From assembly GCF_000027225.1 (NCBI RefSeq), contig NC_013892.1:1612001-1676000 (forward strand): a DNA stretch of 64,000 nucleotides, given 5' to 3'. The stretch's first letter is position 1. The number at the start of each line of letters is the position of its first letter. The DNA comes from Xenorhabdus bovienii SS-2004. Lineage in GTDB: Bacteria > Pseudomonadota > Gammaproteobacteria > Enterobacterales > Enterobacteriaceae. The notes under the pieces are model-generated. The model made no database searches and had not been told where the DNA came from. It was given only the letters and a program-made list of their open reading frames with translations. The translations under genes and the position numbers were made by a program. Of this stretch, positions 30,773 through 42,072 are shown piece by piece.

Positions 30773-32536
30773 ATGTTAAAAGCATGGAAAATGCCTTTTG
30801 TCGCTGTATCGCTCTTAGTTTCCTCCTCCCTCTATGCCGCTTATGAACCTGCCGTTGAAGCCAAACAAGGCATGGTAGTCAGTTCACAATACTTAGCTTC
30901 ACAGGTTGGCGTCGATATTCTCAAAATGGGCGGGAACGCCATTGATGCCGCTGTTGCCGTTGGTTATGCCCAAGCAGTTGTCAATCCCTGCTGTGGCAAC
31001 ATTGGTGGCGGTGGTTTCATGACCATTCATCTGGCAAACGGCAAAGATACTTTCATTAATTTCCGTGAAACAGCACCTGCTGCGGCCAGCGCCAATATGT
31101 ATCTGGACAAAGACGGGAGTGTCATCAAAGGTGCCAGTCTGTATGGCTATAAAGCTATTGGCGTCCCCGGCACAGTGATGGGATTAGATGCCGCACTGCA
31201 CAAATACGGCTCAATGACCCGCGAACAAGTCATGGCACCGGCTATCAAGCTGGCGCGTGAAGGCTACATTTTGACTCGTGGTGATACTGATATTCTGGAC
31301 ACCACCGTCAAACGCTTTACCCAAGATCCAGAGGCCGCCCGTATTTTCTTGCGCAAGGATGGTACGCCTTTCCAACCCGGGGATAAGTTAGTCCAAACCG
31401 ATTTGGCCAATACGCTGGAACTGATTGCTAAGAAAGGGCCAGATATCTTTTATCATGGCAAAATCCCCCAATTAGTTGAAGAATCATCGAAAAAATCAGG
31501 GGGAATTATCACAGCAGCAGATTTCGCCAACTATAACATTACAGAAACAACACCAGTCACTTGCAGCTATCGCGGTTATAAATTTATCTCTTCCCCACCA
31601 CCTAGTTCTGGTGGCGTCACCTTATGCGAAATACTGAACATTGTTGAAGGCTATGATCTCAAATCCATGGGATTCAACTCCGCTGCTTATATCCATACAT
31701 TGACAGAAGCCATGCGCCACGCCTACATGGACAGAAATACCTATCTGGGCGATCCTCAATTTATTAAGAACCCACTTGATCGGCTGTTAAGCAAAAGCTA
31801 CGCAGAATCTATCAGAAAAGAGATCGAACCAAACAAAGCGACATCTTCAAAAAATGTTCAGCCGGGCGTTGGTCCCCATGAAAAACCAGAAACGACCCAT
31901 TACTCTGTCGTAGATAAAGATGGCAATGCCGTATCAACCACTTACACAATCAACGGGCGTTTTGGGGCCGTCGTGATTGCACCGGGAACCGGCTTTTTCC
32001 TAAACGATGAAATGGATGATTTCACAACTAAAGTTGGGGAAAAAAACCTGTATGGGCTTGTTCAGGGAGCGACCAACTCCATCGCCCCCGGTAAGCGCCC
32101 ACTATCATCGATGAGCCCAACACTCGTGACCAAAGATAACAAAATCTTTCTGGTATTGGGTTCTCCAGGCGGATCACGGATTATCTCCATCACCTTACAG
32201 GCTGCCTTGAATATCCTTGATTTTGGCATGCCACCGCAAGAAGCCGTCAACAGCCCGCGCATTCACCATCAATGGCTGCCTGATGAAGTCTACTATGAAC
32301 AGCGTGGACTTTCGAAAGATACTCTAAATATGCTGGAAAAAATGGATTACAAAATGGTAGAACAGACACCGTGGGGCGCGGCGGAACTGATCATGATTGG
32401 ATTGCCGGGTGCTGTCGGTGTCTCTCCCACCAACTCATCAGGCAATGATTCAGCGGTATCAGGCGTGGTTCGTGAAGGTTATATCTATGGCTCCAACGAT
32501 GTCCGGCGACCTGCTGGTGCAGCCATTGGCTACTAA
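30773..32536 (+). CDS. ggt: Gamma-glutamyltransferase
   Basis: Periplasmic N-terminal-nucleophile hydrolase that cleaves glutathione and other gamma-glutamyl compounds. The 587-residue precursor has a signal peptide (MLKAWKMPFVAVSLLVSSSLYA) and is cut before Thr374 of ETTHYSVVDKDGNAV, giving large and small subunits; the new N-terminal Thr is the nucleophile. Other conserved parts are NPCCGNIGGGGFM, FRETAP, RPLSSMSPTLV and LGSPGGSRI. It may feed glutamate and cysteinylglycine to the peptide uptake genes further on. AGGAGTACC precedes the ATG. Confidence 0.96.
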   Translation: MLKAWKMPFVAVSLLVSSSLYAAYEPAVEAKQGMVVSSQYLASQVGVDILKMGGNAIDAAVAVGYAQAVVNPCCGNIGGGGFMTIHLANGKDTFINFRETAPAAASANMYLDKDGSVIKGASLYGYKAIGVPGTVMGLDAALHKYGSMTREQVMAPAIKLAREGYILTRGDTDILDTTVKRFTQDPEAARIFLRKDGTPFQPGDKLVQTDLANTLELIAKKGPDIFYHGKIPQLVEESSKKSGGIITAADFANYNITETTPVTCSYRGYKFISSPPPSSGGVTLCEILNIVEGYDLKSMGFNSAAYIHTLTEAMRHAYMDRNTYLGDPQFIKNPLDRLLSKSYAESIRKEIEPNKATSSKNVQPGVGPHEKPETTHYSVVDKDGNAVSTTYTINGRFGAVVIAPGTGFFLNDEMDDFTTKVGEKNLYGLVQGATNSIAPGKRPLSSMSPTLVTKDNKIFLVLGSPGGSRIISITLQAALNILDFGMPPQEAVNSPRIHHQWLPDEVYYEQRGLSKDTLNMLEKMDYKMVEQTPWGAAELIMIGLPGAVGVSPTNSSGNDSAVSGVVREGYIYGSNDVRRPAGAAIGY

Positions 32537-32581
32537 AAAAGCAGTGTAAAAGGTTGAGATAAACAAATCGATATAAAAAAC

Positions 32582-32615
32582 AAGGGTGAGCAGTTTGATA
32601 TGCTCACCCTTTTTA
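32582..32615. terminator. Bidirectional terminator between ggt and brnQ
   Basis: AAGGGTGAGCA (32582-32592) pairs with TGCTCACCCTT (32601-32611) around an 8-base loop, with A and T runs on the two flanks. Serves both converging genes. Confidence 0.85.
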
Positions 32616-32629
32616 CAGGTTTCAGGCTA

Positions 32630-33970
32630 TCAGCCTTGATCCTGCTGCACTTCACGCTTTGGGACTTTGCTTTCTCCCACAATGAGATCATAGAGAGCAC
32701 ACACAACTACAGCTAGTATCGTTGGCAATAACCATGCCAGCCCTTTATCTGCCAACGGCAGATGAATTGCCCATGCTGGTAGTAAGTGAGACAGATACTC
32801 AGACGATTTCGCCGCATCCAAAACCCCGAACAGCAGGCTAACTACCATAGCAGGCGCCAGAATGCGAGTAACATTATTCCACCAGCGTACTGTGAAGCTC
32901 AACAGGATCAGCGCAATACAAGGCGGATAAATTGCTGTCAGTACCGGAATAGAGAATTTAATCAAGTGGTCTAATCCAAGATTAGAGACCAACATAGAGA
33001 AGATTCCGAGGATGAAAACCAACGTACGATAAGATAATGGCAAATAACGGCTGAAAAATTCAGCACAAGCACAGGTCAAACCAACCGCAGTTACCATGCA
33101 GGCAACGAAAATCAATACAGCAAGGAAGAAACTGCCATAACCGCCAAAGACATTCTGTACATAAGCATGCAGAATCACTGCACCATTTTCAGCCTTCGGC
33201 ACCAATGTGCCACTACTTTCTCCCAACTTGAACAGAGATAGATATACCAGTACCAAGCCCAACCCTGCAATCAGACCTGCCCACATAGTATAGCGAGTCA
33301 ACAGTGAAGAAGATTCAATACCTCTGGAGCGCGCAGCATTGACAATAACAATGCCGAATACCATGGCACCCAGTGTATCCATCGTTAAATAGCCATTCAC
33401 AAAACCATTTGAGAACGGAATTTCTTTATAAGTTTGAATGGCAGGGATGGGATCACTTGCTGGCCACAACACCGCAGCAATTCCTAAAATACCCAGTGCC
33501 AGAATTTTGATCGGAGCCAGCACGCGTCCAACACTGTCCAGTAATTTCCCCGGATACAGAGAAACCAAGATCACCAGTGAAAAATAAACGATACTATAGA
33601 TGAACAACGGAAGTTTGCCAGAGCCCATTAGCGGAGCAATCCCGACTTCAAAGGAAACAGTTGCAGTTCTAGGTATTGCAAATAAAGGGCCAACAGCCAT
33701 ATAGCAAACAGTAGCCAGTATCAAACCTGCTGTTTTACCGATAGGGGAACTTAGCGCTTCAATCCCGCCACCGACTTTCGCCAAAGCAATCACAGTGATG
33801 ACCGGTAGACCAACCGCTGTAAGCAAAAAACCTAGCGCAGCGATCCAAACATTCTCACCTGCCTGCAAGCCAACCATGGGCGGAAAAATGATGTTCCCCG
33901 CGCCTACGAACAAGGCAAAAGTCATAAAACCTAATGCCCAAATATCCTTAGATGATAAACGGTATGCCAT
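32630..33970 (-). CDS. brnQ: Branched-chain amino acid transport system II carrier protein
   Basis: Sodium-coupled (LIVCS family) importer of leucine, isoleucine and valine in the inner membrane. The 446-residue protein has about twelve helices and family segments [46 protein letters not shown] and [17 protein letters not shown]. Its place beside phoR-phoB matches E. coli, but proY and malZ are absent between brnQ and acpH, where ggt and the peroxiredoxin stand instead. Confidence 0.95.
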   Translation of the reverse strand: MAYRLSSKDIWALGFMTFALFVGAGNIIFPPMVGLQAGENVWIAALGFLLTAVGLPVITVIALAKVGGGIEALSSPIGKTAGLILATVCYMAVGPLFAIPRTATVSFEVGIAPLMGSGKLPLFIYSIVYFSLVILVSLYPGKLLDSVGRVLAPIKILALGILGIAAVLWPASDPIPAIQTYKEIPFSNGFVNGYLTMDTLGAMVFGIVIVNAARSRGIESSSLLTRYTMWAGLIAGLGLVLVYLSLFKLGESSGTLVPKAENGAVILHAYVQNVFGGYGSFFLAVLIFVACMVTAVGLTCACAEFFSRYLPLSYRTLVFILGIFSMLVSNLGLDHLIKFSIPVLTAIYPPCIALILLSFTVRWWNNVTRILAPAMVVSLLFGVLDAAKSSEYLSHLLPAWAIHLPLADKGLAWLLPTILAVVVCALYDLIVGESKVPKREVQQDQG

Positions 33971-33978
33971 AATGATTG

Positions 33979-34191
33979 TTAATATATTGTTGTCAAAAGA
34001 ATTGCATGTGCAATAGCCAGTATTGCAAATACTTGAATTTTCACTGGCGAAACCGGATTCTGCTTTGACAATAAGTGATCAACGTAATATTCACTGATAA
34101 TCGGGAAATACAGAATGATAGTGGTAATTACAGCTAGAATCGCCAACAACTGCCCACAAGTAAAACTTTTATAGCGCCAAAAGGCAAGCAT
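33979..34191 (-). CDS. Possible small two-helix membrane protein
   Basis: An open frame of 70 residues from ATG 34191, ending 8 bp before brnQ starts on the same strand. The product has two strongly hydrophobic stretches ([18 protein letters not shown] and [19 protein letters not shown]) joined by a polar loop with [11 protein letters not shown]. It resembles no family I can name. The amino-acid pattern looks like a real small membrane protein, but no strong ribosome site precedes the ATG and the brnQ leader could contain such a frame by chance. Confidence 0.35.
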   Translation of the reverse strand: MLAFWRYKSFTCGQLLAILAVITTIILYFPIISEYYVDHLLSKQNPVSPVKIQVFAILAIAHAILLTTIY

Positions 34192-34351
34192 CAAACCAAA
34201 AAGCAGTACAATATACTAAAGTAATATTTAAAAGCAGTCATTCTTATTATCTATCACTGAATACACACTATATGATTTGCACTTTTTTCGCTCATATTGA
34301 TTAATAAATCATTTTTCTGTCTGCATCGTTTACCACTAAATTATATTAAAC

Positions 34352-35665
34352 TTATTGTTTTTTAATTAAATTCGGTTTGGCAGAAACAATAAGCCCGGGA
34401 GCCAATAAAAAACTAAATGTGGAACCTTTTCCCATCGTACTCGAAACCTCAAGATGGGTATTGTAGTGATGCAGTGCATGTTTCACTATCGCCAGCCCCA
34501 ACCCGCTTCCCCCTGTTTGCCGAGAACGGGCACGGTCAACACGATAAAAACGCTCGGTCAGGCGCGGTAAATGCTCTGCACTGATCCCCGAACCATTATC
34601 CTGTACTTTAAACCATGCTCCCTGAGACGATTTACTCCAGCTAACCTCAATACGCGTTCCTGGCGGAGTATGATTAATAGCGTTATAAACCAGATTCGAC
34701 ATAGCGCTTCGCAGTTGTTCTTCGTTGCCGAAAACTTTCAATTTTTCATCAATATTAAACACGATATCCTGCTGGTTATTCGCCAATGCCAACGCTTCCT
34801 GCTGCAACAACACCAATAAGTCAGGCACATCAACCACCTCGTTCATATCCACTTGCGGCCCGGCTTCAATTCTGGAGAGGTGCAATAATTGCTTCACCAG
34901 ACCGTCCATTCTCCGTACCTGCTCCTGCATCGTACTGAGCACCTTCTGATTTGCCCTATCGTTCAGTTCCTGCTCCTGCATCATCTCCAGATAACCTTGC
35001 AGTACCGTTAGTGGCGTTCTTAACTCATGGCTGACATTAGAGAAAAAATCCCGGCGGGCATTTTCCAACAATCGTTTTTGCGTAATATCACGGGCAACCA
35101 TCAGTAACATCCGTTCTGCATAAGGCATCACCCGAAATTCCACCATACGGCCATTATTCAACTCAATGGATAAAGGACGGGAGAAATGACTGGCCGTAAT
35201 ATAGCGACTAAAATCTGGGTAACGCAGCAAATTGAAGATATGCTGACCATTATCCTCCGGCCAGCGGAAGCCTAACAAATGCTGGGCAAGACGGTTACAC
35301 CAGAAAATATTACCTTCCGTCGTCATCATCACAATCGCATCCGGCAATGACTCAGCGCCACTGCGAAAGCGCTTGATCAATAATGCCAGTTCCCGGCGCC
35401 GCTTACGGTTGCGCTGCTGCAACTGATAAATACCGTAAAAGATTGGCTCCCATCCGCCACGCCCTGCTGGAGGTAACATACTGCGATCCAGCCATAACCA
35501 GTCAGATAATTTCAATAAATTGTAGCCATGCCATACCAATGCCAGAAATAACCCAATAACCAGCAGCCACGGTAAATATCCGATAAAGAGAGACAAAATG
35601 ACCGCAGGCAGACAAAAAAGAACAAGCCCCAATACCAACTTCTTCCAGGATAAACGTTCAAGCAC
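34352..35665 (-). CDS. phoR: Phosphate regulon sensor histidine kinase PhoR
   Basis: Membrane histidine kinase that activates PhoB when phosphate is scarce. The 437-residue protein has two N-terminal helices, a PAS domain (about 95-190), a HisKA domain with the phosphorylated His in [23 protein letters not shown], and an ATPase domain with N-box [13 protein letters not shown] and [17 protein letters not shown] start at 35665 ([14 protein letters not shown]) is chosen because it fits the E. coli start and follows GGAGAG; the ATG at 35701 adds 12 residues. Follows phoB in one operon. Confidence 0.95.
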   Translation of the reverse strand: MLERLSWKKLVLGLVLFCLPAVILSLFIGYLPWLLVIGLFLALVWHGYNLLKLSDWLWLDRSMLPPAGRGGWEPIFYGIYQLQQRNRKRRRELALLIKRFRSGAESLPDAIVMMTTEGNIFWCNRLAQHLLGFRWPEDNGQHIFNLLRYPDFSRYITASHFSRPLSIELNNGRMVEFRVMPYAERMLLMVARDITQKRLLENARRDFFSNVSHELRTPLTVLQGYLEMMQEQELNDRANQKVLSTMQEQVRRMDGLVKQLLHLSRIEAGPQVDMNEVVDVPDLLVLLQQEALALANNQQDIVFNIDEKLKVFGNEEQLRSAMSNLVYNAINHTPPGTRIEVSWSKSSQGAWFKVQDNGSGISAEHLPRLTERFYRVDRARSRQTGGSGLGLAIVKHALHHYNTHLEVSSTMGKGSTFSFLLAPGLIVSAKPNLIKKQ

Positions 35666-35726
35666 GTTATTCTCTCCGGCATGAAAATAGATTATTGCCA
35701 ATCAGCACCAATGAGAAACAGATGCA

Positions 35727-36416
35727 TTAATAACGAGTAGAAAAGCGATACCCTGTACCACGGACCGTCTGCACCATTCTATCGTGCCCTCCTACTTCTA
35801 ACGCCTTACGCAAACGCCGGATATGCACATCAACGGTGCGATCTTCCACATAAACATTAGTGCCCCACACATAATTGAGCAATTGTTCACGACTATAAAC
35901 ACGCTCTGGATGCGTCATGAAAAAATGGAGCAGCTTGAATTCCGTTGGCCCCATTTCCACATTTTGCCCCTGACTGGAAACACGATGGGAGGAAGAGTCC
36001 AGTATCAGCCCATCCATATTGATAATATCTTCCGCCGACATGGGGGAAACGCGACGAAGAACCGCTTTGATACGAGCCACCAACTCCTTGGGAGAGAAAG
36101 GCTTAGTGATATAGTCATCCGCTCCGACATCAAGACCACGAACGCGATCTTCCTCCTCTCCACGAGCCGTTACCATCATGACAGGAATATCTCTGGTGCT
36201 GCTATCACGCTTCATCTGCTTAATAAGCTGTATTCCTGAACCTCCGGGAAGCATCCAATCCAATAACACCAAATCGGGATAAGGCTCCGACAAGCGCCAG
36301 ACAGCAACATCATAGTCTTCTGCTTCAACGGTCTGATAGCCATTTTGTTCCAACACCAAACAAACCATTTCACGAATCTGGACTTCATCTTCAACTACCA
36401 AAATGCGTTTAGCCAT
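35727..36416 (-). CDS. phoB: Phosphate regulon response regulator PhoB
   Basis: OmpR-type activator of phosphate-starvation genes. The 229-residue protein starts [11 protein letters not shown], has the phosphoacceptor Asp in [28 protein letters not shown], and a winged-helix domain (about 125-229) with [18 protein letters not shown]. The start at 36416 agrees with E. coli. An array of PhoB-like half-sites lies about 55-80 bp upstream, so the operon is likely autoregulated. Confidence 0.96.
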   Translation of the reverse strand: MAKRILVVEDEVQIREMVCLVLEQNGYQTVEAEDYDVAVWRLSEPYPDLVLLDWMLPGGSGIQLIKQMKRDSSTRDIPVMMVTARGEEEDRVRGLDVGADDYITKPFSPKELVARIKAVLRRVSPMSAEDIINMDGLILDSSSHRVSSQGQNVEMGPTEFKLLHFFMTHPERVYSREQLLNYVWGTNVYVEDRTVDVHIRRLRKALEVGGHDRMVQTVRGTGYRFSTRY

Positions 36417-36469
36417 GGTTGATCCCATTAATATTATTGAAGCCAGCAATATTCACCTTAAGTCATTAT

Positions 36470-36498
36470 GAGTCAATTTTATGACAAATTTATGAAAA
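36470..36498 (-). promoter_or_regulatory. Probable Pho box upstream of phoB
   Basis: On the minus strand three direct 7-mers are spaced exactly 11 bp apart: TTTTCAT (36492-36498), TTGTCAT (36481-36487) and TTGACTC (36470-36476), with A/T-rich 4-bp spacers. This fits the PhoB half-site CTGTCAT repeated at 11-bp intervals. It sits upstream of phoB, where a Pho box is known in E. coli. The divergent sbcD could also be affected. Confidence 0.6.
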
Positions 36499-36692
36499 TC
36501 CTATTTCTCAATTCTCAAACTGCAATCTATTTTGCATAGAATTTATGAGTGCTTTGTCATATTTCATTATGATTGCGAGCCCGCTCGAAAATTCGTGAAC
36601 AAAGTCAGAATTCCACACGACAGACCTCAAACACTCATTATAATTAGCGCTTGAAACAGATAAGCAAGACTCTTGGGCAACGGTAGGAAAAC

Positions 36693-37907
36693 ATGCGAAT
36701 CATTCATACGTCGGACTGGCATCTCGGGCAATATTTCTTTACCAAAAATCGTGCCGCAGAACATCAGCACTTTTTGCAGTGGCTTATTGAACAAATCATA
36801 CGGCATCAGGTTGATGCATTGGTGATTGCCGGCGATATTTTTGATACTGGCTCTCCTCCCAGCTATGCCCGTGAGCTTTATAACCAGTTCGTTGTGGAGC
36901 TACGGCCCACTGGCTGCCAGCTTGTCATTCTTGGTGGAAACCATGATTCCGTCGCCACGCTCAATGAATCAAAAGCGCTATTCTCTTGTCTGAATACAAC
37001 AGTAATAGCCAGTGCAGACGCCGACATCCAGCAGCAGATAAAAGTATTGAATAACAAAAATGGAGAAGCGGGAGCCATTCTCTGTGCCATTCCTTACCTG
37101 CGTCCACGGGATATCATGACCAGCCAGGCCGGTCAGTCAGCCACGCAAAAACAGCAGGCATTGCAGAATGCCATTACTGAACACTATCACCAGCTTTATC
37201 AGCAAGCTGATGCATTACGGGAAAAACTCGGCCAGCCATTGCCGATTATTGCAACCGGACACCTGACCACGGTGGGTGCTTCCACCTCAGATTCTGTTCG
37301 AGATATTTACATTGGTACGTTGGACGCATTCCCCGCACAAGCATTCCCACCTGCTGATTATATTGCATTAGGGCATATCCACCGCCCACAGATCATCGCT
37401 AAATCAGAGCATATCCGTTACAGCGGCTCCCCGATCCCCCTGAGTTTTGATGAAGTCGGGCAAGAAAAAAGCGTCTGTCTGGTTGATTTTAAAGAAGACA
37501 AATTTGATAACGTCACTCTTTTGCCCATCCCAAACTATCAACCGATGCAGTTGATCCGTGGAAATCTGCAACAGATTGAGGCTCAGTTGCAGACATTCAA
37601 AGCATATCAGGGAGAACGTCCTGTCTGGCTGGATATTGAAGTCGCGACTCAAGATTACCTGCCTGATATCCAAAAACGCATCCAAACTATGACTACGGAT
37701 CTACCCGTTGAAATCATTCTGTTACGGCGCAGAAAGGCGGCACGCCAAATTTCCCTGTCTGAAACAAATAAAGAGACGCTCAATGAACTCAGCGTGCATG
37801 AAGTCTTCGAACGACGGCTAGCACTGGCTGAGATTGAAGATCAGCCCCAGAAGCAACGCCTGACGACCCTGTTTAAGCAAACGCTGGATGATATTTCTCA
37901 GCAATAA
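36693..37907 (+). CDS. sbcD: Exonuclease SbcD (Mre11 homologue)
   Basis: Nuclease subunit of SbcCD, which cuts hairpins, cruciforms and protein-blocked DNA ends. The 404-residue protein has the metallophosphoesterase motifs at its N-terminus: RIIHTSDWHLGQ, IAGDIFDTGSPP, LGGNHDS, and later ATGHLT and ALGHIHRPQ. It is divergent from phoB and followed 18 bp later by sbcC. Confidence 0.96.
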   Translation: MRIIHTSDWHLGQYFFTKNRAAEHQHFLQWLIEQIIRHQVDALVIAGDIFDTGSPPSYARELYNQFVVELRPTGCQLVILGGNHDSVATLNESKALFSCLNTTVIASADADIQQQIKVLNNKNGEAGAILCAIPYLRPRDIMTSQAGQSATQKQQALQNAITEHYHQLYQQADALREKLGQPLPIIATGHLTTVGASTSDSVRDIYIGTLDAFPAQAFPPADYIALGHIHRPQIIAKSEHIRYSGSPIPLSFDEVGQEKSVCLVDFKEDKFDNVTLLPIPNYQPMQLIRGNLQQIEAQLQTFKAYQGERPVWLDIEVATQDYLPDIQKRIQTMTTDLPVEIILLRRRKAARQISLSETNKETLNELSVHEVFERRLALAEIEDQPQKQRLTTLFKQTLDDISQQ

Positions 37908-37925
37908 TATTGAGGATTCGCGCAC

Positions 37926-40900
37926 ATGAAAATTCTTAGCTTACGGCTGAAAAATATCAACTCTCTGCAAGGTGAATGGAAAATTGATTTTACGGCAGAG
38001 CCTTTTGCCAGCAATGGATTATTCGCCATCACAGGCCCAACAGGAGCAGGAAAAACCACCTTACTGGATGCCATCTGCCTTGCCCTTTACCACGAAACAC
38101 CACGGCTCGGTACTATTTCTGCTATCCAGAATGAGTTGATAACTCGTCATACTGCGGAATGCTTGGCAGAAGTGGAATTCGAAGTCAAAGGCGTAGCTTA
38201 TCGTGCATTCTGGAGCCAGCGCCGCGCCCGTAACCAAGCTGATGGAAAACTCCAACCTCCAAAAGGCGAATTGGTGGACAAGAGAACGGGCAAGATTTTA
38301 GCCGATAAGATCCCTGATAAAAAAGAAAAGATCGCTGAAATAACCGGTCTTGATTTCAAACGTTTTACCAAATCCATCCTTCTGTCACAGGGTGATTTTG
38401 CCGCATTTTTAAATGCAGATGATAAAGATCGGGCTGATTTACTGGAAGAACTGACGGGGACAGAAATTTACGGCATTCTGTCTCAGGAAATTTATCAACG
38501 TCATAAACAAGCCCAATCTGAACTGAATATTCAGCAGGCCACCGCTTCCAGTATCGAGTTATTAACACCGGAGCAAATAGAAAATTACCAAAACGAACAG
38601 CAACAACTTACTGCAGCAGAAACTCAACTCAGCCAACAGATTAAGGCTTTTCGATCTGCCGAGCAGTGGCTTATCCGGCAAAATGAATTACAACAATCAA
38701 TAGCGGGCAACACGTTGCTTTTGCAGCAGGCTGAACAGGCCATACAAAACGCGCAACCGCAATTACAACAGCTTACCGCCAGCGAACCCGCAGAAAAAAT
38801 CCGTTCACTATGGGATGCGCAAAACCGAGCCTTTAGTGAAAAACAACGAATTACTGAACAACGTATAAAAATAGAACATGATCGCCAGCAACAACTTTCT
38901 TTGTTACAGCCAGCTCAACAACAGCTTACCGATTTGGAAAAAACACGGGAAGAACACCAGCAACAGCAAATCCAACAGGAAAAGCTCATCTCAGAGCAGG
39001 TTATACCACTCGATCACAAGATTGATACGCAATCAAAAGATCTGCTTACGTTAGAAAAGGAAATAACCAAGCAAGATCGTGAACTGACAGAAATCTCCGC
39101 CCAATACCAAGTAGCGCAAAGTCGCAAAGATACGCTACATAATGAACAAAAAACGCTGGAAACATACGACGATCAGCACCCTTATTGCCGTAGTTTGGAC
39201 AGCAAACTCCCTGAGTGGAAACAATTATTTTCACGTCAGAAAGAGAAGCAAGTGCAGATAGCCAAACTGACACAAAAAACACAGCAGATTGGCACTGAAC
39301 TGGCTCGTATAACCGATCACTTGAATACATTGAATGCAGAGTTGGCCGAACAGACAGAGCAAAACCAACCACTGCACGACAATCTGATACTTACCGAAAA
39401 GCAACTGATTGATTTGCAGAAAATTCATCCACTGGAACAACTGCAAAAACAGCTATCAGACTATCAGGAACAACTGAAATCACAGAATCAACTTGAGATA
39501 TTATTGCCTCAGATCCAGCAATTACAGGCCACGATCTCAACTAATCAAACTCAATTATCACAGTCTCAGGCATTACTGGAACCCTTGCCGACTCAGATCA
39601 GTACGCTAGATCAACAGCTAACGGAAAAACAGCAGCATCATGAAGATCTTGCTGATCGAATTCGTTTGGAACAGCGGATCACCAGTCTGGAACAGGAGCG
39701 TTCACAGTTAAAAGAAGGTGAAGCCTGCCCACTGTGTGGCGCCACACAACACCCTTTAGTCACCGAATACCAGAACATTGCCCTGTCACAATCAGAAGAA
39801 CGCTTAAAATCTCTACGCCATCAAATAGATCAGCTACAAACAAACCGTTCTGCCCTACAGCAGAAACAGCAGATTCAACAGAAAAATAATCAACAATTAC
39901 AGCAAAATACGACTCAATTAACCGAGAAACTGACAAAAATAACACAACAGTGGAAGCATCACTGCCAACAGTTACAATCCGCTGAATTACCAATGGAAAC
40001 AGACCCTGTCGACAATTTCATTGGCCAACGGCAAACTGCCTATCAGCAATATCAAAGGCAATACGACGCATTATTACACGCAGAGAAAGTACATCAAGCG
40101 GCGGAAAAAGCGCTATCGGCCAACCGTGAACAGCACAAAGCATCTGAACAAGCTATTGAGCTGGAAAAGGTCAAATTAGATTCACACCAAAAACAACTGG
40201 CAGAAAATACGGCAGAACTTCAACAGGCAGAAACTGAATACACAACCACGACAGAGCTATTAGTCAGCGAATTACAGCATACACCTTTTACCCTTCCCTC
40301 TCTGCAAGAAGTGACAATCTGGCTGCAACAACGCGAAACTGAGTTAAAAACCTACCATGATTCACGCGAAAGATGGCAACAGTTACAGCAAGAACAGGCT
40401 GCCCTGCAAAGTCAATCGAATGAATTAGAGAAGCAAAAAACTAAGCTGACGATCCTCCTTCACGCCCTTAACGAAAAACAGCAGCAGCAAAAACAGTTAC
40501 TGGAACAAATAACTCAGGAACGTCATCATTTATTTGGGGAAAGATCCGTTAGCACCGTTCGTCAGACATTACAGCAAAAGACTAATGAGCTGGACATCGC
40601 GTACAAACAGGCTACTTCACACCTGCAACAGCGACAAAACGTGATGAACCAACTCACTGGTGCAGTTAGTGAAATTGAAAGAAACAGCAATACCGCCGAA
40701 ACACAATGCAAACTTACCGCCAGCGCTTTCCAAAGCGGATTGGAACAACAGGGATTTGCCGATCAATCTGCCTTTGAACAGGCCCTACTGGAACCTGAAC
40801 AACGGGAAAAGCTGCAACAATTGCAAGAACAACTTACACAGTATCATTTGCAAGCCAAAACACGGCACCATGAATCAGAAACCGCCTTACAGCGACATGC

Positions 40901-41606
40901 TGAAACACAGCCCCAATTACTTGAACAATATGAACCGACGCAAGTATCCGTGATATTAGCTAACATTAGTGAAGAATTGAAACGTAACAATCAACAGCAA
41001 GGTGAAGTCAAAACCATACTGAACAGTGATGCTATGCGTCGGCAAAAACAACAAACACTTCTGACACAAATTTCCCACTTACAACAAAACTATGATGATT
41101 GGAGTTACCTCAATAACCTGATTGGTTCCGCAGACGGTGCTAAATTCCGCCGGTTTGCTCAAGGATTAACTCTGGATCATTTAGTCCATCTGGCGAATAT
41201 TCGACTGGAAAAATTACATGGGCGCTACGATTTGCAACGCAAAGATGATGGAGGGCTGGAATTGCAAATCGTCGATACCTGGCAAGCAGATGCCGTTCGG
41301 GATACCAAAACCCTCTCTGGTGGCGAAAGCTTCCTCGTCAGCCTGGCACTCGCACTGGCGCTGTCTGATCTCGTGAGTAACAAAACCCAGATAGAATCCC
41401 TATTCCTTGATGAAGGCTTTGGCACACTTGATCCGGAAACCCTTGATATCGCTCTGGATGCATTGGATCACTTGAATGCGTCAGGAAAAACAATAGGAGT
41501 CATCAGCCATGTTGAAGCAATGAAAGAACGCATTCCTGTTCAGATCAAAGTGGAAAAAGTGAATGGCTTGGGGGTCAGTAGACTGGCATCAGAATTTCGG
41601 GTTTAA
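37926..41606 (+). CDS. sbcC: Exonuclease SbcC (Rad50 homologue)
   Basis: SMC-like ATPase subunit of SbcCD. The 1226-residue protein has Walker [13 protein letters not shown] near residue 38, very long Gln/Glu-rich coiled coils, the zinc-hook CPLCG at about 601-605 close to the middle, and a C-terminal ATPase half with [20 protein letters not shown] and the Walker [13 protein letters not shown]. It is longer than E. coli SbcC (1048 residues), and the extra length is in the Gln-rich coiled coil on both sides of the hook. Confidence 0.95.
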   Translation: MKILSLRLKNINSLQGEWKIDFTAEPFASNGLFAITGPTGAGKTTLLDAICLALYHETPRLGTISAIQNELITRHTAECLAEVEFEVKGVAYRAFWSQRRARNQADGKLQPPKGELVDKRTGKILADKIPDKKEKIAEITGLDFKRFTKSILLSQGDFAAFLNADDKDRADLLEELTGTEIYGILSQEIYQRHKQAQSELNIQQATASSIELLTPEQIENYQNEQQQLTAAETQLSQQIKAFRSAEQWLIRQNELQQSIAGNTLLLQQAEQAIQNAQPQLQQLTASEPAEKIRSLWDAQNRAFSEKQRITEQRIKIEHDRQQQLSLLQPAQQQLTDLEKTREEHQQQQIQQEKLISEQVIPLDHKIDTQSKDLLTLEKEITKQDRELTEISAQYQVAQSRKDTLHNEQKTLETYDDQHPYCRSLDSKLPEWKQLFSRQKEKQVQIAKLTQKTQQIGTELARITDHLNTLNAELAEQTEQNQPLHDNLILTEKQLIDLQKIHPLEQLQKQLSDYQEQLKSQNQLEILLPQIQQLQATISTNQTQLSQSQALLEPLPTQISTLDQQLTEKQQHHEDLADRIRLEQRITSLEQERSQLKEGEACPLCGATQHPLVTEYQNIALSQSEERLKSLRHQIDQLQTNRSALQQKQQIQQKNNQQLQQNTTQLTEKLTKITQQWKHHCQQLQSAELPMETDPVDNFIGQRQTAYQQYQRQYDALLHAEKVHQAAEKALSANREQHKASEQAIELEKVKLDSHQKQLAENTAELQQAETEYTTTTELLVSELQHTPFTLPSLQEVTIWLQQRETELKTYHDSRERWQQLQQEQAALQSQSNELEKQKTKLTILLHALNEKQQQQKQLLEQITQERHHLFGERSVSTVRQTLQQKTNELDIAYKQATSHLQQRQNVMNQLTGAVSEIERNSNTAETQCKLTASAFQSGLEQQGFADQSAFEQALLEPEQREKLQQLQEQLTQYHLQAKTRHHESETALQRHAETQPQLLEQYEPTQVSVILANISEELKRNNQQQGEVKTILNSDAMRRQKQQTLLTQISHLQQNYDDWSYLNNLIGSADGAKFRRFAQGLTLDHLVHLANIRLEKLHGRYDLQRKDDGGLELQIVDTWQADAVRDTKTLSGGESFLVSLALALALSDLVSNKTQIESLFLDEGFGTLDPETLDIALDALDHLNASGKTIGVISHVEAMKERIPVQIKVEKVNGLGVSRLASEFRV

Positions 41607-41733
41607 ATTATAACACGTTGATTTAAAATATAAATTTATTGATGCGTATGGTGTGTATATGATAAAGCACTATAATAATATTCTCCTAAAATACAGGTAT
41701 AGAGGTGAGTATCACCTCATATGCCTCTCATCG

Positions 41734-42003
41734 ATTTAATAAATTGGAATAACAGGAATGTCTTTAATCATCACATCAAGCGATTGCTAATAAAATTGTT
41801 TATCATTCATTTCACTGGCTTTTTTAACCAGATGATCAAAAACTTTATTTGAATATAGTGGCGTATTATTAGGGGTTATAATAAAAATACTTAAAAAAGC
41901 CATCGGACTATTATAATCGGCAATCCATGTATCTCTGACCAATTAAAATTTTCCCTGTTGCATATAATCCAACATGGCTTTCCGCTCCTGATTTTGCAGC
42001 CCC
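41734..42003 (-). pseudogene. Degenerate 3' fragment of an oppA-like gene (fifth copy of the array)
   Basis: No open frame, but minus-strand codons repeat the C-terminal part of the neighbouring binding proteins: LQNQERKAMLDYMQQGKF, then WIADYNSPMAF, then KKASEMNDKQFY-QSLDVMIKDIPVIPIY. Compare the intact gene next door: LQNQEWKVMLDNMHQGKF, WIADYNSPMTF, SPVIPIYYY. Several stops and frame changes interrupt it. It is the eroded last member of the tandem array. Confidence 0.82.
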
Positions 42004-42031
42004 ATTTTCTACTATAAAAATTAATTTTCAC

Positions 42032-42061
42032 AACCATAGCCTGTTAACACAGGCTATGGTT
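42032..42061. terminator. 13-bp perfect hairpin downstream of the last intact oppA copy
   Basis: AACCATAGCCTGT (42032-42044) pairs with ACAGGCTATGGTT (42049-42061) around TAAC. It lies 11 bp past the stop of the first intact minus-strand oppA-like gene. T-rich sequence follows only after several bases, so termination strength is uncertain. Confidence 0.6.
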
Positions 42062-42072
42062 CCTTGATGAAT

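Noticed and set aside
42032..42061. Hairpins considered as possible CRISPR repeats
   Set aside because: Inverted repeats occur singly at gene ends; there are no regularly spaced direct repeats with unique spacers anywhere in the window.
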